Assembly (NCBI GenBank): GCA_025363815.1
Contig: JANYLB010000022.1
Span: 19,155-83,154 of the forward strand
DNA length: 64,000 nucleotides
Origin: Actinomycetes bacterium
Lineage (GTDB): Bacteria; Actinomycetota; Acidimicrobiia; IMCC26256; JANYLB01
Direction: 5' to 3'
Of this stretch, positions 1 to 9,311 are shown one piece after another. Each line of letters starts with the position of its first letter. The first letter of the stretch is position 1. The notes under the pieces are model-generated. The model made no database searches. It was not told where the DNA came from and saw nothing but the letters and a program-made list of their open reading frames with translations. The position numbers and the translations under genes are program-made.

Positions 1-2
1 AC

Positions 3-164
3 GCGCTGGTTGCCCTGGCCGAGCACGCGTTCAACCTCGCGACCGACGGCCAACGCGCGCTCGACACGCTGGCAATGGTGGCCGAGACTGCTGCATGCTT
101 CCGCCTGGTCAGCGCCGATCCCGACGCCGCCTCCGCCCTCATCTCGACTGCAATCGCGACATGA
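3..164 (+). CDS. C-terminal fragment of an unidentified protein, truncated by the window edge
   Basis: Open frame 3 reading ALVALAEHAFNLATDGQRALDTLAMVAETAACFRLVSADPDAASALISTAIAT then TGA at 162-164; upstream in the same direction as the next two genes. Confidence 0.35.
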   Translation, partial: ALVALAEHAFNLATDGQRALDTLAMVAETAACFRLVSADPDAASALISTAIAT

Positions 165-243
165 GCAGAACGCACAGTCGCTCGGCGAGACGACCATCTC
201 CGCCCGACCCGGACGGCCGCCGAGCGGCGCGTCACCTCGGGCG

Positions 244-1374
244 ATGACAGTGAGAACCATGAGGCCGGATGAGATCGACGCAACCTTTGTTCCGCGTCGC
301 CGCGACGAGATCGCGACGGCGACGCTCGACCACGAGGCCGTGATCCACGACCAGGCCCGACTCTTTCATCTCGATCCAATCGCGACGCTCGTATGGGAGT
401 GCTGCGACGGCACGGTCTCCGTCGATGCGCTCGCATCCGAGCTCAGCGCGACGTTTCGGGTCGACGCCAATACCACGCGTCGCGATGTCCTGCGCGCGGT
501 CCGCGCGCTCGCCGCCGACGGGTTGCTCGATGGCATCGAAGGCTCGCCCGCCGACAGCCCGCTGGTTCATGAAACCCCTCAGGTTGCGTCTCCGAACGCC
601 GACGGCTGCGAGCTCGAGGTCCGGTTCGACGTGGGCGGCCTATTGCTAGGCGTGTCCACCGACCACTCGGGCGCGCGTGATGCACTGCGAAAGATTCTCG
701 CCGCGCACGTCACCGACGACCCCGGCGAACCCGCGGCCTCGTACGCAATTTCGTTCGCCGACGCAACCGCGGCCGGCGCGCCGTCGGCGCGCCACACCCT
801 GTACGACCAAGACGGGCCCCTACTCGAGACTCTCGATCCGAGACGTGCGCTTCGCGCTCTGCTGACCTCGCTCGCAAGCCACGGAGACCTCGCCTCGGCC
901 GGGGTCGGAGCGCTGCCCGCGTGGGTGATCGGACGGGGCGATCGCGCGGTCCTCGTCGCCGGCGCGCCCGAGCTTCCGCTCGACGGCGAGGTGCTGGAGC
1001 GCCATGGCATCGCAGTCGCCGATGGCACGATCGCGTTCGTCGACGACGATGGGTCGGTAGTCATTGGAGCCCCCGGAGTCGAGGCCGACCTTGACGCCCT
1101 CGATCACTTCGCTGCAACACTCCCCAGCGGAAATGACGCCGTCACACCACTACCGTGGGGCCGCGCCCGCGTCGTCGCGCTCGCCACCGACGTCGCCGAC
1201 GAACCCGGCCACGCGCTGCTGGCGTTCGGTCCGCTCGCCGACGACGACACCCCCGCGTTCTCTGGTGCCGAGCGCGCGCTCGACGCCTTGCTCGACCTGC
1301 TCGCGACGGTGCCGGTCGTCGCCGCAGGCAGCTCACAATTCCTGGCCGCGGCGCTCCTGGAGACGTACCGATGA
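244..1374 (+). CDS. PqqD-like domain protein with a C-terminal degenerate HprK-like region
   Basis: Likely ATG at 244 (track ORF starts at 10). N-terminus ARLFHLDPIATLVWECCDGTVSVDALASELSATFRVD...DVLRAVRALAADGLL resembles PqqD/RRE. Confidence 0.6.
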   Translation: MTVRTMRPDEIDATFVPRRRDEIATATLDHEAVIHDQARLFHLDPIATLVWECCDGTVSVDALASELSATFRVDANTTRRDVLRAVRALAADGLLDGIEGSPADSPLVHETPQVASPNADGCELEVRFDVGGLLLGVSTDHSGARDALRKILAAHVTDDPGEPAASYAISFADATAAGAPSARHTLYDQDGPLLETLDPRRALRALLTSLASHGDLASAGVGALPAWVIGRGDRAVLVAGAPELPLDGEVLERHGIAVADGTIAFVDDDGSVVIGAPGVEADLDALDHFAATLPSGNDAVTPLPWGRARVVALATDVADEPGHALLAFGPLADDDTPAFSGAERALDALLDLLATVPVVAAGSSQFLAAALLETYR

Positions 1375-2129
1375 GCCGGACCGAATCGCTGCGCAACATC
1401 GCCCGCAATGCAACCCGCCCCGACTACCTGCCGGTGATGGCCAGAAAGGTCGCGGCCCGGTTGCGACCCAGCCACCGTGACGCTGCGCTCCGTTGGGCCG
1501 CCGACGTGGCCGAGGACCTGGGCGAGTTCGCGAACTCGCTCGATGCCGCTCTCTGGGCCGAAGCCGAGGAGTGGAGTCGGGAGTTCCGGCCCCTGGCCCG
1601 GGCACGACTCGCGGCACTCGGCGTCGAGCTGGGTGGTGGTGGGCACTTCCAGCTCGTCTACTTCCTCGTGCGCCATCTGAAACCGACGGTCGTTCTCGAG
1701 ACGGGAGTGGCCGCAGGCTGGACCTCATCGGCCATCCTCACCGCCCTAGAGCGCAATGGCGGAGGAACGCTCTACTCCAGCGACTTTCCGTACTTCCGCC
1801 TCGAGGAGCCCGAACGTTATGTCGGGTGCCTGGTCGAGAACCGGCTCCGAGCCAACTGGCACCTGGGCCTGAAAGGAGACAGGGCCAACCTGGCCGAGTT
1901 CCTACCGGCGATAGATCGGATCGACTTCGTGCACTACGACTCCGACAAGACCGCTGAAGGTCGGAGCTACGCGCTGGAGACGATGGCGCCGAAGCTCGCA
2001 TCGGGAGCACCTGTGATGATGGATGACATCGACGACAACACGTTCTTCCGTGACTACGCCACCACCGCATCGGCGCGGACCCGGGTCTTCGCTCGGGGCC
2101 GCAAGTACGTCGGCCTGGCCGGGCTCTAG
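1371..2129 (+). CDS. Class I SAM-dependent methyltransferase
   Basis: ATGA overlap with the upstream gene; VVLETGVAAGWTSSAIL glycine-rich SAM motif; FVHYDSDK and MMDDIDDN. Confidence 0.65.
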   Translation: MSRTESLRNIARNATRPDYLPVMARKVAARLRPSHRDAALRWAADVAEDLGEFANSLDAALWAEAEEWSREFRPLARARLAALGVELGGGGHFQLVYFLVRHLKPTVVLETGVAAGWTSSAILTALERNGGGTLYSSDFPYFRLEEPERYVGCLVENRLRANWHLGLKGDRANLAEFLPAIDRIDFVHYDSDKTAEGRSYALETMAPKLASGAPVMMDDIDDNTFFRDYATTASARTRVFARGRKYVGLAGL

Positions 2130-2171
2130 CCGGAACCCTCGTCCGGGGGGTACCAAACCACCATCAGGGGT

Positions 2172-2723
2172 ATGATCTCGGCTGGGAGCGGACGTCCAAC
2201 ACCCGCTGAGTCGATCAGGAGCACGATGCTTGGCGTCGCGCGCGAACAGAGATACCCCGAGCGCGCGTGGCGGGGAGCCACTTCCACTCATCTCGCGGAG
2301 CTCCGCGCCTGGATGCTTGCACGGCACTCACGCCGCCACTCCGACGAGCTCGAACACTGGATCGGCGCGATCGCCGAGTGGCGACCGCCGCCGTCGCTCT
2401 CGCACCACAAGTTGCGATGGTTCCGCAGCGTGTTGCTCCGCTACGGCCCTCCGGCGAGACGCTTGGATCAGCCCAACACCCCCGACGGCATTTACCGCAA
2501 GCTGATCCGCGCCATGCGTTCGGCTCGGGTTCGCCGTCAGAACGAGCGGAAGCGCAAACCTGCGCCGCCGCGCACGTCGCATTCACATCCGAGCAGCGAC
2601 ACGGCAATTGCCACCGTTGCGGGATCATCACAACGCACAAGCTCGCGAGCACCATCGAGCTCGAATAGCACCGAGGCGCAGCCGACACCGCCGCGCGAGA
2701 AGGAATCCACGCCTCCGCACTGA
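2172..2723 (+). CDS. Hypothetical protein
   Basis: Open frame with protein-like central part (LAELRAWMLARHSRRHSDELEHWIGAIAEW...) but low-complexity C-terminus; start uncertain. Confidence 0.3.
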   Translation: MISAGSGRPTPAESIRSTMLGVAREQRYPERAWRGATSTHLAELRAWMLARHSRRHSDELEHWIGAIAEWRPPPSLSHHKLRWFRSVLLRYGPPARRLDQPNTPDGIYRKLIRAMRSARVRRQNERKRKPAPPRTSHSHPSSDTAIATVAGSSQRTSSRAPSSSNSTEAQPTPPREKESTPPH

Positions 2724-2771
2724 TGATCCACCGGGCGGGCGCGTATCGACGCCGCTCGAAGAGGATCCCGA

Positions 2772-4067
2772 CTAGAGGATCTCTCCGGGGAAGTCGCGTC
2801 CACGCAAGATGCCCTTCGCGTCGAACACCAACCGCGCGCTACGACAGATCTCGTCGGCGTCGAAGCTGGGGTGGTCGACCAGTACGACGACAAGATCGGC
2901 CGCGGCCAGCGCCTCGGGCCCGTACTCGACGAGATCCAGACCGAGCGTCGAGGCCAACGTGGTCGCGACGTGAGGGTCGCAGGCGCCAATTTCGGCGCCC
3001 AGCGCGACAAGGCGATCTGCGACCGCAATCGATGGTGACTCGCGCCAGTCCGACGTCGCCGCCTTGTACGCGACGCCGAGCAGCAAGATGCGCGTTCCCT
3101 TCACGGCGCGGCCGTGCCGGTTGAGCAATCCGATTATCCGCTGCACGACGTAGTCGGGCATGTGCTCGTTCACGTCGTTCGCGAGCTCGACGAATCGGAA
3201 CGCGTGGCCCGAGCGACGCCGCACGCTCCACGAAAGGTATGACGGGTCCACGGGCAGGCAGTGGCCCCCGACGCCGGGACCGGGAGTGAAGCGCAGGAAG
3301 CCGAACGGCTTGGTCGACGCCGCGTCGATCGCGCTCCAGATGTCGACACCGAGATCACCCGCGAACATCGCCAGCTCGTTCACGAGCGCGATGTTGACGT
3401 GACGGAACGTGTTCTCGAGAAGCTTGACGAGCTCAGCCTCGGCCGTCGAACCGACCGGGACAACCTTGTCGACCAAAGCGCCGTAGAACGCCTCGACCCG
3501 CCGGAGCGACTCGGCGTCGATCCCCGAAACCACCTTCGGCGTGTTCTCGAATGTCCAGCTCGGGTTCCCCGGGTCAATCCGCTCCGGCGAGTAGCCCAGG
3601 AAGAAATCGGTCCCGGCGACCAACCCTGCGACCTCGAGAAGCGGCCGAACCAACTCCTCGGTAGTACCCGGATACGTTGTCGATTCAAGGACCACGAGCG
3701 CGCCGGGGCAGAGACGCGACGCGAGGGTCGACGCTGCCGCACGGACGTAGCTGAGATCGGGCGCACCGTCGCGCAATGGGGTCGGGACCGAGATCACCGC
3801 GACGTCGAAGTCGGCGAGATCGTCGGGTTGATCGGTGACGCGGTAGCCATGCTCCCTTGCCGCTGCCACCCGATCATTCGAGACGTCGGCGACGTATGAG
3901 CGTCCTTGAGCGAGCGCGGCGACGCGTTCGGGATCGATCTCGTAGCCGGTGACTGAGAAGCCCACCTCGACCGCGCGCATCGCCAGGGGCAATCCCACAT
4001 AGCCCTGGCCGACCACCACAACGCGCGCGGCGCGATCTTCGATTCGAGCGAGCAGGTCAGTCGTCAC
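2772..4067 (-). CDS. Nucleotide-sugar (UDP-ManNAc/UDP-glucose family) dehydrogenase
   Basis: GTG start at 4067; VVVVGQGYVGLPLAMRAVEVGFSVTGYEID, YSPERIDPGN, FTPGPGVGGHCLPVDP; reading frame upstream of 4067 is not protein-like. Confidence 0.88.
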   Translation of the reverse strand: MTTDLLARIEDRAARVVVVGQGYVGLPLAMRAVEVGFSVTGYEIDPERVAALAQGRSYVADVSNDRVAAAREHGYRVTDQPDDLADFDVAVISVPTPLRDGAPDLSYVRAAASTLASRLCPGALVVLESTTYPGTTEELVRPLLEVAGLVAGTDFFLGYSPERIDPGNPSWTFENTPKVVSGIDAESLRRVEAFYGALVDKVVPVGSTAEAELVKLLENTFRHVNIALVNELAMFAGDLGVDIWSAIDAASTKPFGFLRFTPGPGVGGHCLPVDPSYLSWSVRRRSGHAFRFVELANDVNEHMPDYVVQRIIGLLNRHGRAVKGTRILLLGVAYKAATSDWRESPSIAVADRLVALGAEIGACDPHVATTLASTLGLDLVEYGPEALAAADLVVVLVDHPSFDADEICRSARLVFDAKGILRGRDFPGEIL

Positions 4068-4083
4068 CGTGAGCCGCGACCGG

Positions 4084-5607
4084 TCAAGGACGGCAGTAGA
4101 CGAGCACGATGCACTCGTGGTCACCGAGGTGACCCACGTGCGGGTAGCGGACCTTGTTCGCCTTGGGTTCAGCGTTGTGTTTGATGGTCGACGTGGGTGT
4201 CTGTGGCGGCGCCGGAGCAGGCACCACCGGTGGCGTCGTGGTGGTCGTGGTCGTGTCGGCCACCGGCTCGTTGGGGTCCGTTGGCGGAAGGGTCGTCGTG
4301 GTCGTCGTGCTCGTCGTGCTCGTTGTCGTGCCACCCTTCGGATCCTTCGGGTCTTTCGGATCTTTCGGATCTTTCGGATCCTTCGGCGGGGGCTTCGGGG
4401 GCGGAGGCAGACATGCACTCGTCGGCGCCGGCGGGATCTTGAGCCCGAAGGCGGGTCCGTACCAGGCGATGACAAAGTTGTCGGGAAACTTCAGGTTCCA
4501 GGGGAACGGGGCCTTCGGATCCGGAGTGCACTTGGTGGGATCCCACGGCGGTTCGGTGCCCGGCCTCGTCGTGGTGGTCGTGGAGGTCGACGTGGAGCTG
4601 GAGGTCGAGGTCGAATCTGAGCTCGTCTCATCAGGCGGGGGCGGTGCATTGCTCGGCGTAGGAGCCGAGGACCCGGGCCCGCCGACGCGAGACGACGGAT
4701 TGTTCGGCGAAACGACATGATCGGGGCCGGCCCTGCCGGGGCTGCCGCTACGACCGGTGTAACCACCGACGCGTTCGATGACGGTCGGGAAGATCACGCG
4801 GCGCCCGCGCTCCGAGTTTGGCGCGTTCGGGTCTTCATAGCCGTTGCTCCCGAAGTAGTTCCCGTCCTTGTAGCAACCGAGCACGAGACGATAACGGCGC
4901 GACCACCAGTCGGGAAGCGCAGGCGGCGCGGGGAGCAGGCACGCCCACGCCGAGTCGCCCATCTGGGTCAGCTCCGGACGACGATCAGGTGCTTCGAGCT
5001 TGATGCCGGGGTTCGCGTACACCCAGTCGATTACCGGAGGCGGCAGCGGATCCGGGAGATCGGCGCCGATTCGCTGAGCGAACTGTTCGGAGTCTGGCAT
5101 CTCCGGGTCGTCTGCTGCGATGGTCGCATCGTCGACAGGCACGCCGGCAACCGTCGGAGTGCTGCCGGTCGTCGAATCGCCGGTCGTCGAATCGCCGGTC
5201 GCGGTTTTGCGACCGAAAGAGACCGACTGACCGGGGCCGGCGATGACCGCCGGAGGCGCGTAGGTGTAGGCGCGGGTGTTCGCGGGCTTCGTCGGAACTT
5301 GACCCCACGGTGGTTCACCGTGGCCGTCCCAGGGTTGTGACCAACCGTTGCCGGCGGCTTCGGGTTGCCAATTCGCCGGTAGATTCGCCTGACCGTCGGG
5401 GAATACCGACCACGTTCGGTTCGACGCGTCGACCGCGACCACGAAGAATCGCGTCGCCGGGCGCTCGGTCCCGTCGGACGCGGCTGCGTACGCGGTGCTC
5501 ATCCGGATTACGGGTGCCGCCCACGCGACTCCGGCGAGAACGGCGCCGCGCGTGAGCACCTGTCGACGGGAGAGACCCCCCTTGCCGACCACCGCGCTCT
5601 CGGGCAT
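4084..5607 (-). CDS. Tat-exported, repeat-rich secreted protein
   Basis: ATG at 5607; LSRRQVLTRGAVLAGVAWAAP twin-arginine signal; Thr/Ser/Pro linkers and (KDP)n repeat. Confidence 0.7.
   Translation of the reverse strand: MPESAVVGKGGLSRRQVLTRGAVLAGVAWAAPVIRMSTAYAAASDGTERPATRFFVVAVDASNRTWSVFPDGQANLPANWQPEAAGNGWSQPWDGHGEPPWGQVPTKPANTRAYTYAPPAVIAGPGQSVSFGRKTATGDSTTGDSTTGSTPTVAGVPVDDATIAADDPEMPDSEQFAQRIGADLPDPLPPPVIDWVYANPGIKLEAPDRRPELTQMGDSAWACLLPAPPALPDWWSRRYRLVLGCYKDGNYFGSNGYEDPNAPNSERGRRVIFPTVIERVGGYTGRSGSPGRAGPDHVVSPNNPSSRVGGPGSSAPTPSNAPPPPDETSSDSTSTSSSTSTSTTTTTRPGTEPPWDPTKCTPDPKAPFPWNLKFPDNFVIAWYGPAFGLKIPPAPTSACLPPPPKPPPKDPKDPKDPKDPKDPKGGTTTSTTSTTTTTTLPPTDPNEPVADTTTTTTTPPVVPAPAPPQTPTSTIKHNAEPKANKVRYPHVGHLGDHECIVLVYCRP
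4336..4389. repeat. 9-bp tandem repeat (about 6 units, cttcggatc-like) encoding KDPKDPKDPKDPKDPKG
   Basis: Direct reading: cttcggatc cttcgggtc tttcggatc tttcggatc tttcggatc cttcggcgg. Confidence 0.95.
5164..5193. repeat. 15-bp tandem duplication gccggtcgtcgaatc x2 (encodes GDSTT GDSTT)
   Basis: Direct reading; both copies identical. Confidence 0.9.
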
Positions 5608-5854
5608 TGCCCCCCGTCGTCTCTCTCGGCTCGTCCGGGCCACCACGACCGACCTCCTGTCACGTCGAGTCGTAGCCAAAGAACCGTTGATGCGACTAAC
5701 GATGCGGCCCCGAAAGCCGCCCTTCACCGTACCACGTGCCCAGTACGGCCCAAAGCCGCAAGTCGCCCGCCGCGAGAAGCCCAGAAGGCCCGTCCGCTAT
5801 CGTCGAACGTGCCGCCCACGCTGTTCCCGTCACCCGGCGGCGGAGGAACGAACG

Positions 5855-6313
5855 GTGCGCATCTCCGCCAAGGCCGACTACGCCGTTCGAGCCGCGGCCG
5901 AACTGGCGCTGGCCGCGCCGGGCACGCCCACCAAAGGTGAGCAGATCGCCAATCGGCAGGAAGTGCCCCTGAAGTTCCTAGAGAACATTCTCGGTGCCAT
6001 GCGGACAGCCGGGATCGTCAACACCCGCCGAGGGGCCGAAGGTGGATACCTCCTCGCCCGGCCGGCCAAGGAGATAACAGTGGCCGACGTGATTCGCGCC
6101 GTCGACGGACCTCTGGCCGCCGTCCGGGGCGAGCCGCCCGAAGCCCTCGCCTATCCCGGGGCGGCGGAGCACCTCGTCGAGGTCTGGATCGCCGTTCGAT
6201 CGAGCCTCAGGGCCGTCCTGGAGCGGATCACGATCGCCGACCTCGCGAGCGGTCGCCTGCCCGCCAATGTTCGCCGCCTCGCCGCCGAACCCGAGGCTTG
6301 GCAACGCAGGTGA
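5855..6313 (+). CDS. Rrf2-family transcriptional regulator lacking cysteines (CymR-like)
   Basis: GTG at 5855; VRISAKADYAVRAAAELALAAPGTPTKGEQIANRQEVPLKFLENILGAMRTAGIVNTRRGAEGGYLLARP. Confidence 0.85.
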   Translation: MRISAKADYAVRAAAELALAAPGTPTKGEQIANRQEVPLKFLENILGAMRTAGIVNTRRGAEGGYLLARPAKEITVADVIRAVDGPLAAVRGEPPEALAYPGAAEHLVEVWIAVRSSLRAVLERITIADLASGRLPANVRRLAAEPEAWQRR

Positions 6314-7062
6314 GCCCGACTCTAAGCGATCACGCGCTGGCGGCCGAGCTCGCCGAGCAGGCCGGACGGCTACTGCTCGAGCTGCGAGAACAGATCTCCG
6401 ACCCGGCCAAGCTCAAGGCCGCCGGCGACCACCGCGCGAACGAGCTGATCCTCGCCGGTCTGGCCGACGCCCGACCCGATGACCCGATCCTCTCCGAGGA
6501 ATCACCTGACGATTCGAAGCGCCATGGCGCCGACCGGGTCTGGATCGTCGATCCACTCGACGGAACCCGTGAGTTCGGAGAACCGGGCCGCACTGATTGG
6601 GCCGTCCACGTGGCCCTGGCCGAACGCGGTCGGGCGACCGTCGGCGCGGTGGCGCTGCCCGCTCGGGGGCTGGTGCTGTCGACCGATCCCGCGCCGGTTG
6701 TGCCGGCGCGGCCCACCGGACCTATCCGTCTGCTGGTCAGCCGCAGCCGTCCCCCGGCCGTGGCTGAGCATCTCGCGACAATCCTCGATGCCGTGCTCGT
6801 GCCTATGGGATCGGCGGGAGCGAAGGCAATGGCCGTGGTCCTGGGCGACGGCGACGTGTACGCGCATAGTGGCGGCCAGTACCAATGGGACTCCGCGGCT
6901 CCGGTCGCCGTGGCCCTGGCCGCGGGCCTGCACGCGACCCGCCTCGACGGCAGTCCCCTCGTCTACGGCGAACCCGATCCATGGTTGCCTGACCTGCTCG
7001 TATGCCGGCCCGAGCTTGCGCCGAGCGTGCAAGCGGCGTTGCGCAAGGCACCATCGAGCTGA
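6310..7062 (+). CDS. cysQ: 3'(2'),5'-bisphosphate nucleotidase / inositol monophosphatase family (CysQ)
   Basis: ILSEESPDD, WIVDPLDGTREFGEPGRTDWAVHVAL, GGQYQWDSAAPVAVALAAGLH; GTGA overlap with upstream gene. Confidence 0.85.
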   Translation: MSPTLSDHALAAELAEQAGRLLLELREQISDPAKLKAAGDHRANELILAGLADARPDDPILSEESPDDSKRHGADRVWIVDPLDGTREFGEPGRTDWAVHVALAERGRATVGAVALPARGLVLSTDPAPVVPARPTGPIRLLVSRSRPPAVAEHLATILDAVLVPMGSAGAKAMAVVLGDGDVYAHSGGQYQWDSAAPVAVALAAGLHATRLDGSPLVYGEPDPWLPDLLVCRPELAPSVQAALRKAPSS

Positions 7063-7149
7063 AGGGCGGTGGTGCCGTCCGAACGACCACGGAGCGTTGT
7101 TACACTCGCGCCCTTCCCGTCACCCGAACCAAGCCCGGGGGCCCGTTGC

Positions 7150-8058
7150 ATGACGGAAACCACTCTCTCCCACCTAGACGCGCTCGAGGCCGAATCGATC
7201 CATGTCATGCGTGAGGTCGCGGCCGAGTTCGAGCGGCCGGTACTGCTCTTCTCCGGGGGCAAGGACTCTGCCGTGATGCTGCGACTCGCGGAGAAGGCAT
7301 TCTGGCCCGCGCGCGTGCCGTTCCCGCTGATGCATGTCGACACGGGCCACAACTTCGATGAAGTCATCCAATACCGCGATCGTGAGGCCGAGCGCCTCGG
7401 TGTGCCGCTCATCGTGGCGTCGGTACAGCAGTCGATCGATGACGGTCGGGCGATCGAGGAAAAGGGTTTGAAGGCGACCCGCAACCGCCTCCAGAGCGTC
7501 ACGCTTCTCGACGCGATCGAGGAGCACGCGTTCGATGCCGTCTTCGGTGGTGGTCGACGCGACGAAGACAAGGCGCGCGCCAAGGAACGCGTCTACTCAT
7601 TCCGCGACGAGTTCGGGCAGTGGGATCCGAAGAACCAGCGGCCCGAGCTCTGGAACCTCTACAACGGGCGGCATCGCAAGGGTGAGCACATCCGAGTGTT
7701 CCCCATCTCGAACTGGACCGAGCTCGACGTCTGGCAGTACATCGAGCGGGAATCCATCGAACTGCCGTCGATCTACTACTCCCACAAGCGCGACGTCTTT
7801 CGACGCGACGGCATGCTCCTCGCGGTGACGCCCTACGTCACGGTGCTCGACGACGAAGAGGTCGAGCACCTCACCGTCCGCTTCCGCACTGTCGGCGACG
7901 CCACGTGCACCGGGTCGGTCCAATCGAGCGCGTCGTCGCCGGCCGAGGTCATCATCGAGGTCGCAGCGTCGCGAATCACCGAGCGCGGGGAGACCCGCGC
8001 CGATGACAAGTTCAGCGAGGCAGGCATGGAAGATCGCAAGCGAGAGGGCTACTTCTGA
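7150..8058 (+). CDS. cysD: Sulfate adenylyltransferase subunit 2
   Basis: PP-loop LLFSGGKDSAVMLRLAEKAF; FPLMHVDTGHNFDEVIQYRD; RRDEDKARAKERVYSFRDEFGQWDPKNQRPELW. Confidence 0.95.
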   Translation: MTETTLSHLDALEAESIHVMREVAAEFERPVLLFSGGKDSAVMLRLAEKAFWPARVPFPLMHVDTGHNFDEVIQYRDREAERLGVPLIVASVQQSIDDGRAIEEKGLKATRNRLQSVTLLDAIEEHAFDAVFGGGRRDEDKARAKERVYSFRDEFGQWDPKNQRPELWNLYNGRHRKGEHIRVFPISNWTELDVWQYIERESIELPSIYYSHKRDVFRRDGMLLAVTPYVTVLDDEEVEHLTVRFRTVGDATCTGSVQSSASSPAEVIIEVAASRITERGETRADDKFSEAGMEDRKREGYF

Positions 8059-9311
8059 TGGAGCTTCTCCGCTTCGCGACCGCCGGCTCCGTCGACGACG
8101 GCAAGAGCACCCTGATCGGTCGGTTGCTCCTCGACAGCAAGCAGATCTTCGAAGACCAACTCGAAGCGGTCGAGCGCACCAGCCGCGAGCGCGGCTTCGA
8201 CTACACGAACCTCGCTCTGCTCACCGACGGCCTGCGCGCGGAGCGGGAGCAGGGCATCACGATCGATGTCGCCTACCGCTACTTCGCGACGCCGACCCGC
8301 AAGTTCATCATCGCCGACACCCCCGGGCACGTGCAGTACACACGCAACATGGTCACCGGTGCGTCGACTGCCGATCTCGCACTCATTCTGATCGATGCCC
8401 GCAAGGGCGTGCTCGAGCAGTCTCGCCGTCATGCGGTCATCGCGTCGATGCTCGGCGTCAAGCACCTCGTGTTGTGCGTGAACAAGATGGACCTCGTCGA
8501 TTTCGATGAAGCGACGTTCGAGCGCATCTCGACCGACTTCAGTGACTGGGCCGCCAAGCTCGACATCCGCGACCTCAACTTCATTCCGATTTCCGCGCTC
8601 AACGGCGACAACGTCACCCAGCACTCGCCCAACACCCCGTGGTACGACGGCCAGACGCTCCTGCACCACCTCGAGCACCTCTACATCGGCTCCGACCGCA
8701 ACCTCATCGACGCGCGCTTCCCGGTGCAGTGGGTGGTGCGCCCGATGTCGAACGAGTGGCACGACTACCGCGGCTACGCGGGCCAGGTCGCCGGCGGAAC
8801 ATTCCGGCCGGGCGACGAAGTGCTCGTGCTCCCATCGGGTCTCACCACCACGATCGAGTCGATCGACCTCTACGGCGGGTCGATCACCGAGGCGAAGCCG
8901 CCGATGTCGGTCACGATTCGACTCGCCGACGACCTCGAGGTCAGCCGCGGCGCGATGCTCTGTCGCCCGAACAACGCGCCAACGGTCACCCAGGAGCTCG
9001 ACGCGATGGTCTGCTGGTTCAGCGAGCATCCGATGCAGGCACGGAACAAGTACATCGTGAAGCACACGACCCGGAGCGTCCGAGCCTTGGTGCGCGATCT
9101 CCACTACCGCCTCGATGTGAATAGCCTGCACCGTGACGAAACGAGCGCCGAGCTCACGATGAACGAGATCGGCCGGGTGTCGTTGCGGGTGACCGAGCCA
9201 CTGTTCGTCGACGAGTACCGACGGAACCGGACGACCGGGAGCTTCATCATGATCGACGAGGCCACGAGCGAGACCGTGGGAGCGGGAATGGTTCTGGGAA
9301 CTGGGACATGA
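8058..9311 (+). CDS. cysN: Sulfate adenylyltransferase subunit 1 (GTPase), no fused APS kinase
   Basis: GSVDDGKSTLIGRLL, DTPGHVQYTRNMVTGAS, NKMDLVDF; ends at 417 aa; stop/start overlap with cysD. Confidence 0.95.
   Translation: MELLRFATAGSVDDGKSTLIGRLLLDSKQIFEDQLEAVERTSRERGFDYTNLALLTDGLRAEREQGITIDVAYRYFATPTRKFIIADTPGHVQYTRNMVTGASTADLALILIDARKGVLEQSRRHAVIASMLGVKHLVLCVNKMDLVDFDEATFERISTDFSDWAAKLDIRDLNFIPISALNGDNVTQHSPNTPWYDGQTLLHHLEHLYIGSDRNLIDARFPVQWVVRPMSNEWHDYRGYAGQVAGGTFRPGDEVLVLPSGLTTTIESIDLYGGSITEAKPPMSVTIRLADDLEVSRGAMLCRPNNAPTVTQELDAMVCWFSEHPMQARNKYIVKHTTRSVRALVRDLHYRLDVNSLHRDETSAELTMNEIGRVSLRVTEPLFVDEYRRNRTTGSFIMIDEATSETVGAGMVLGTGT

Noticed and set aside
4336-4389. CRISPR-like repeat array
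   Set aside because: Contiguous 9-bp units without spacers, inside a coding frame as KDP repeats. No CRISPR array seen anywhere in the window.
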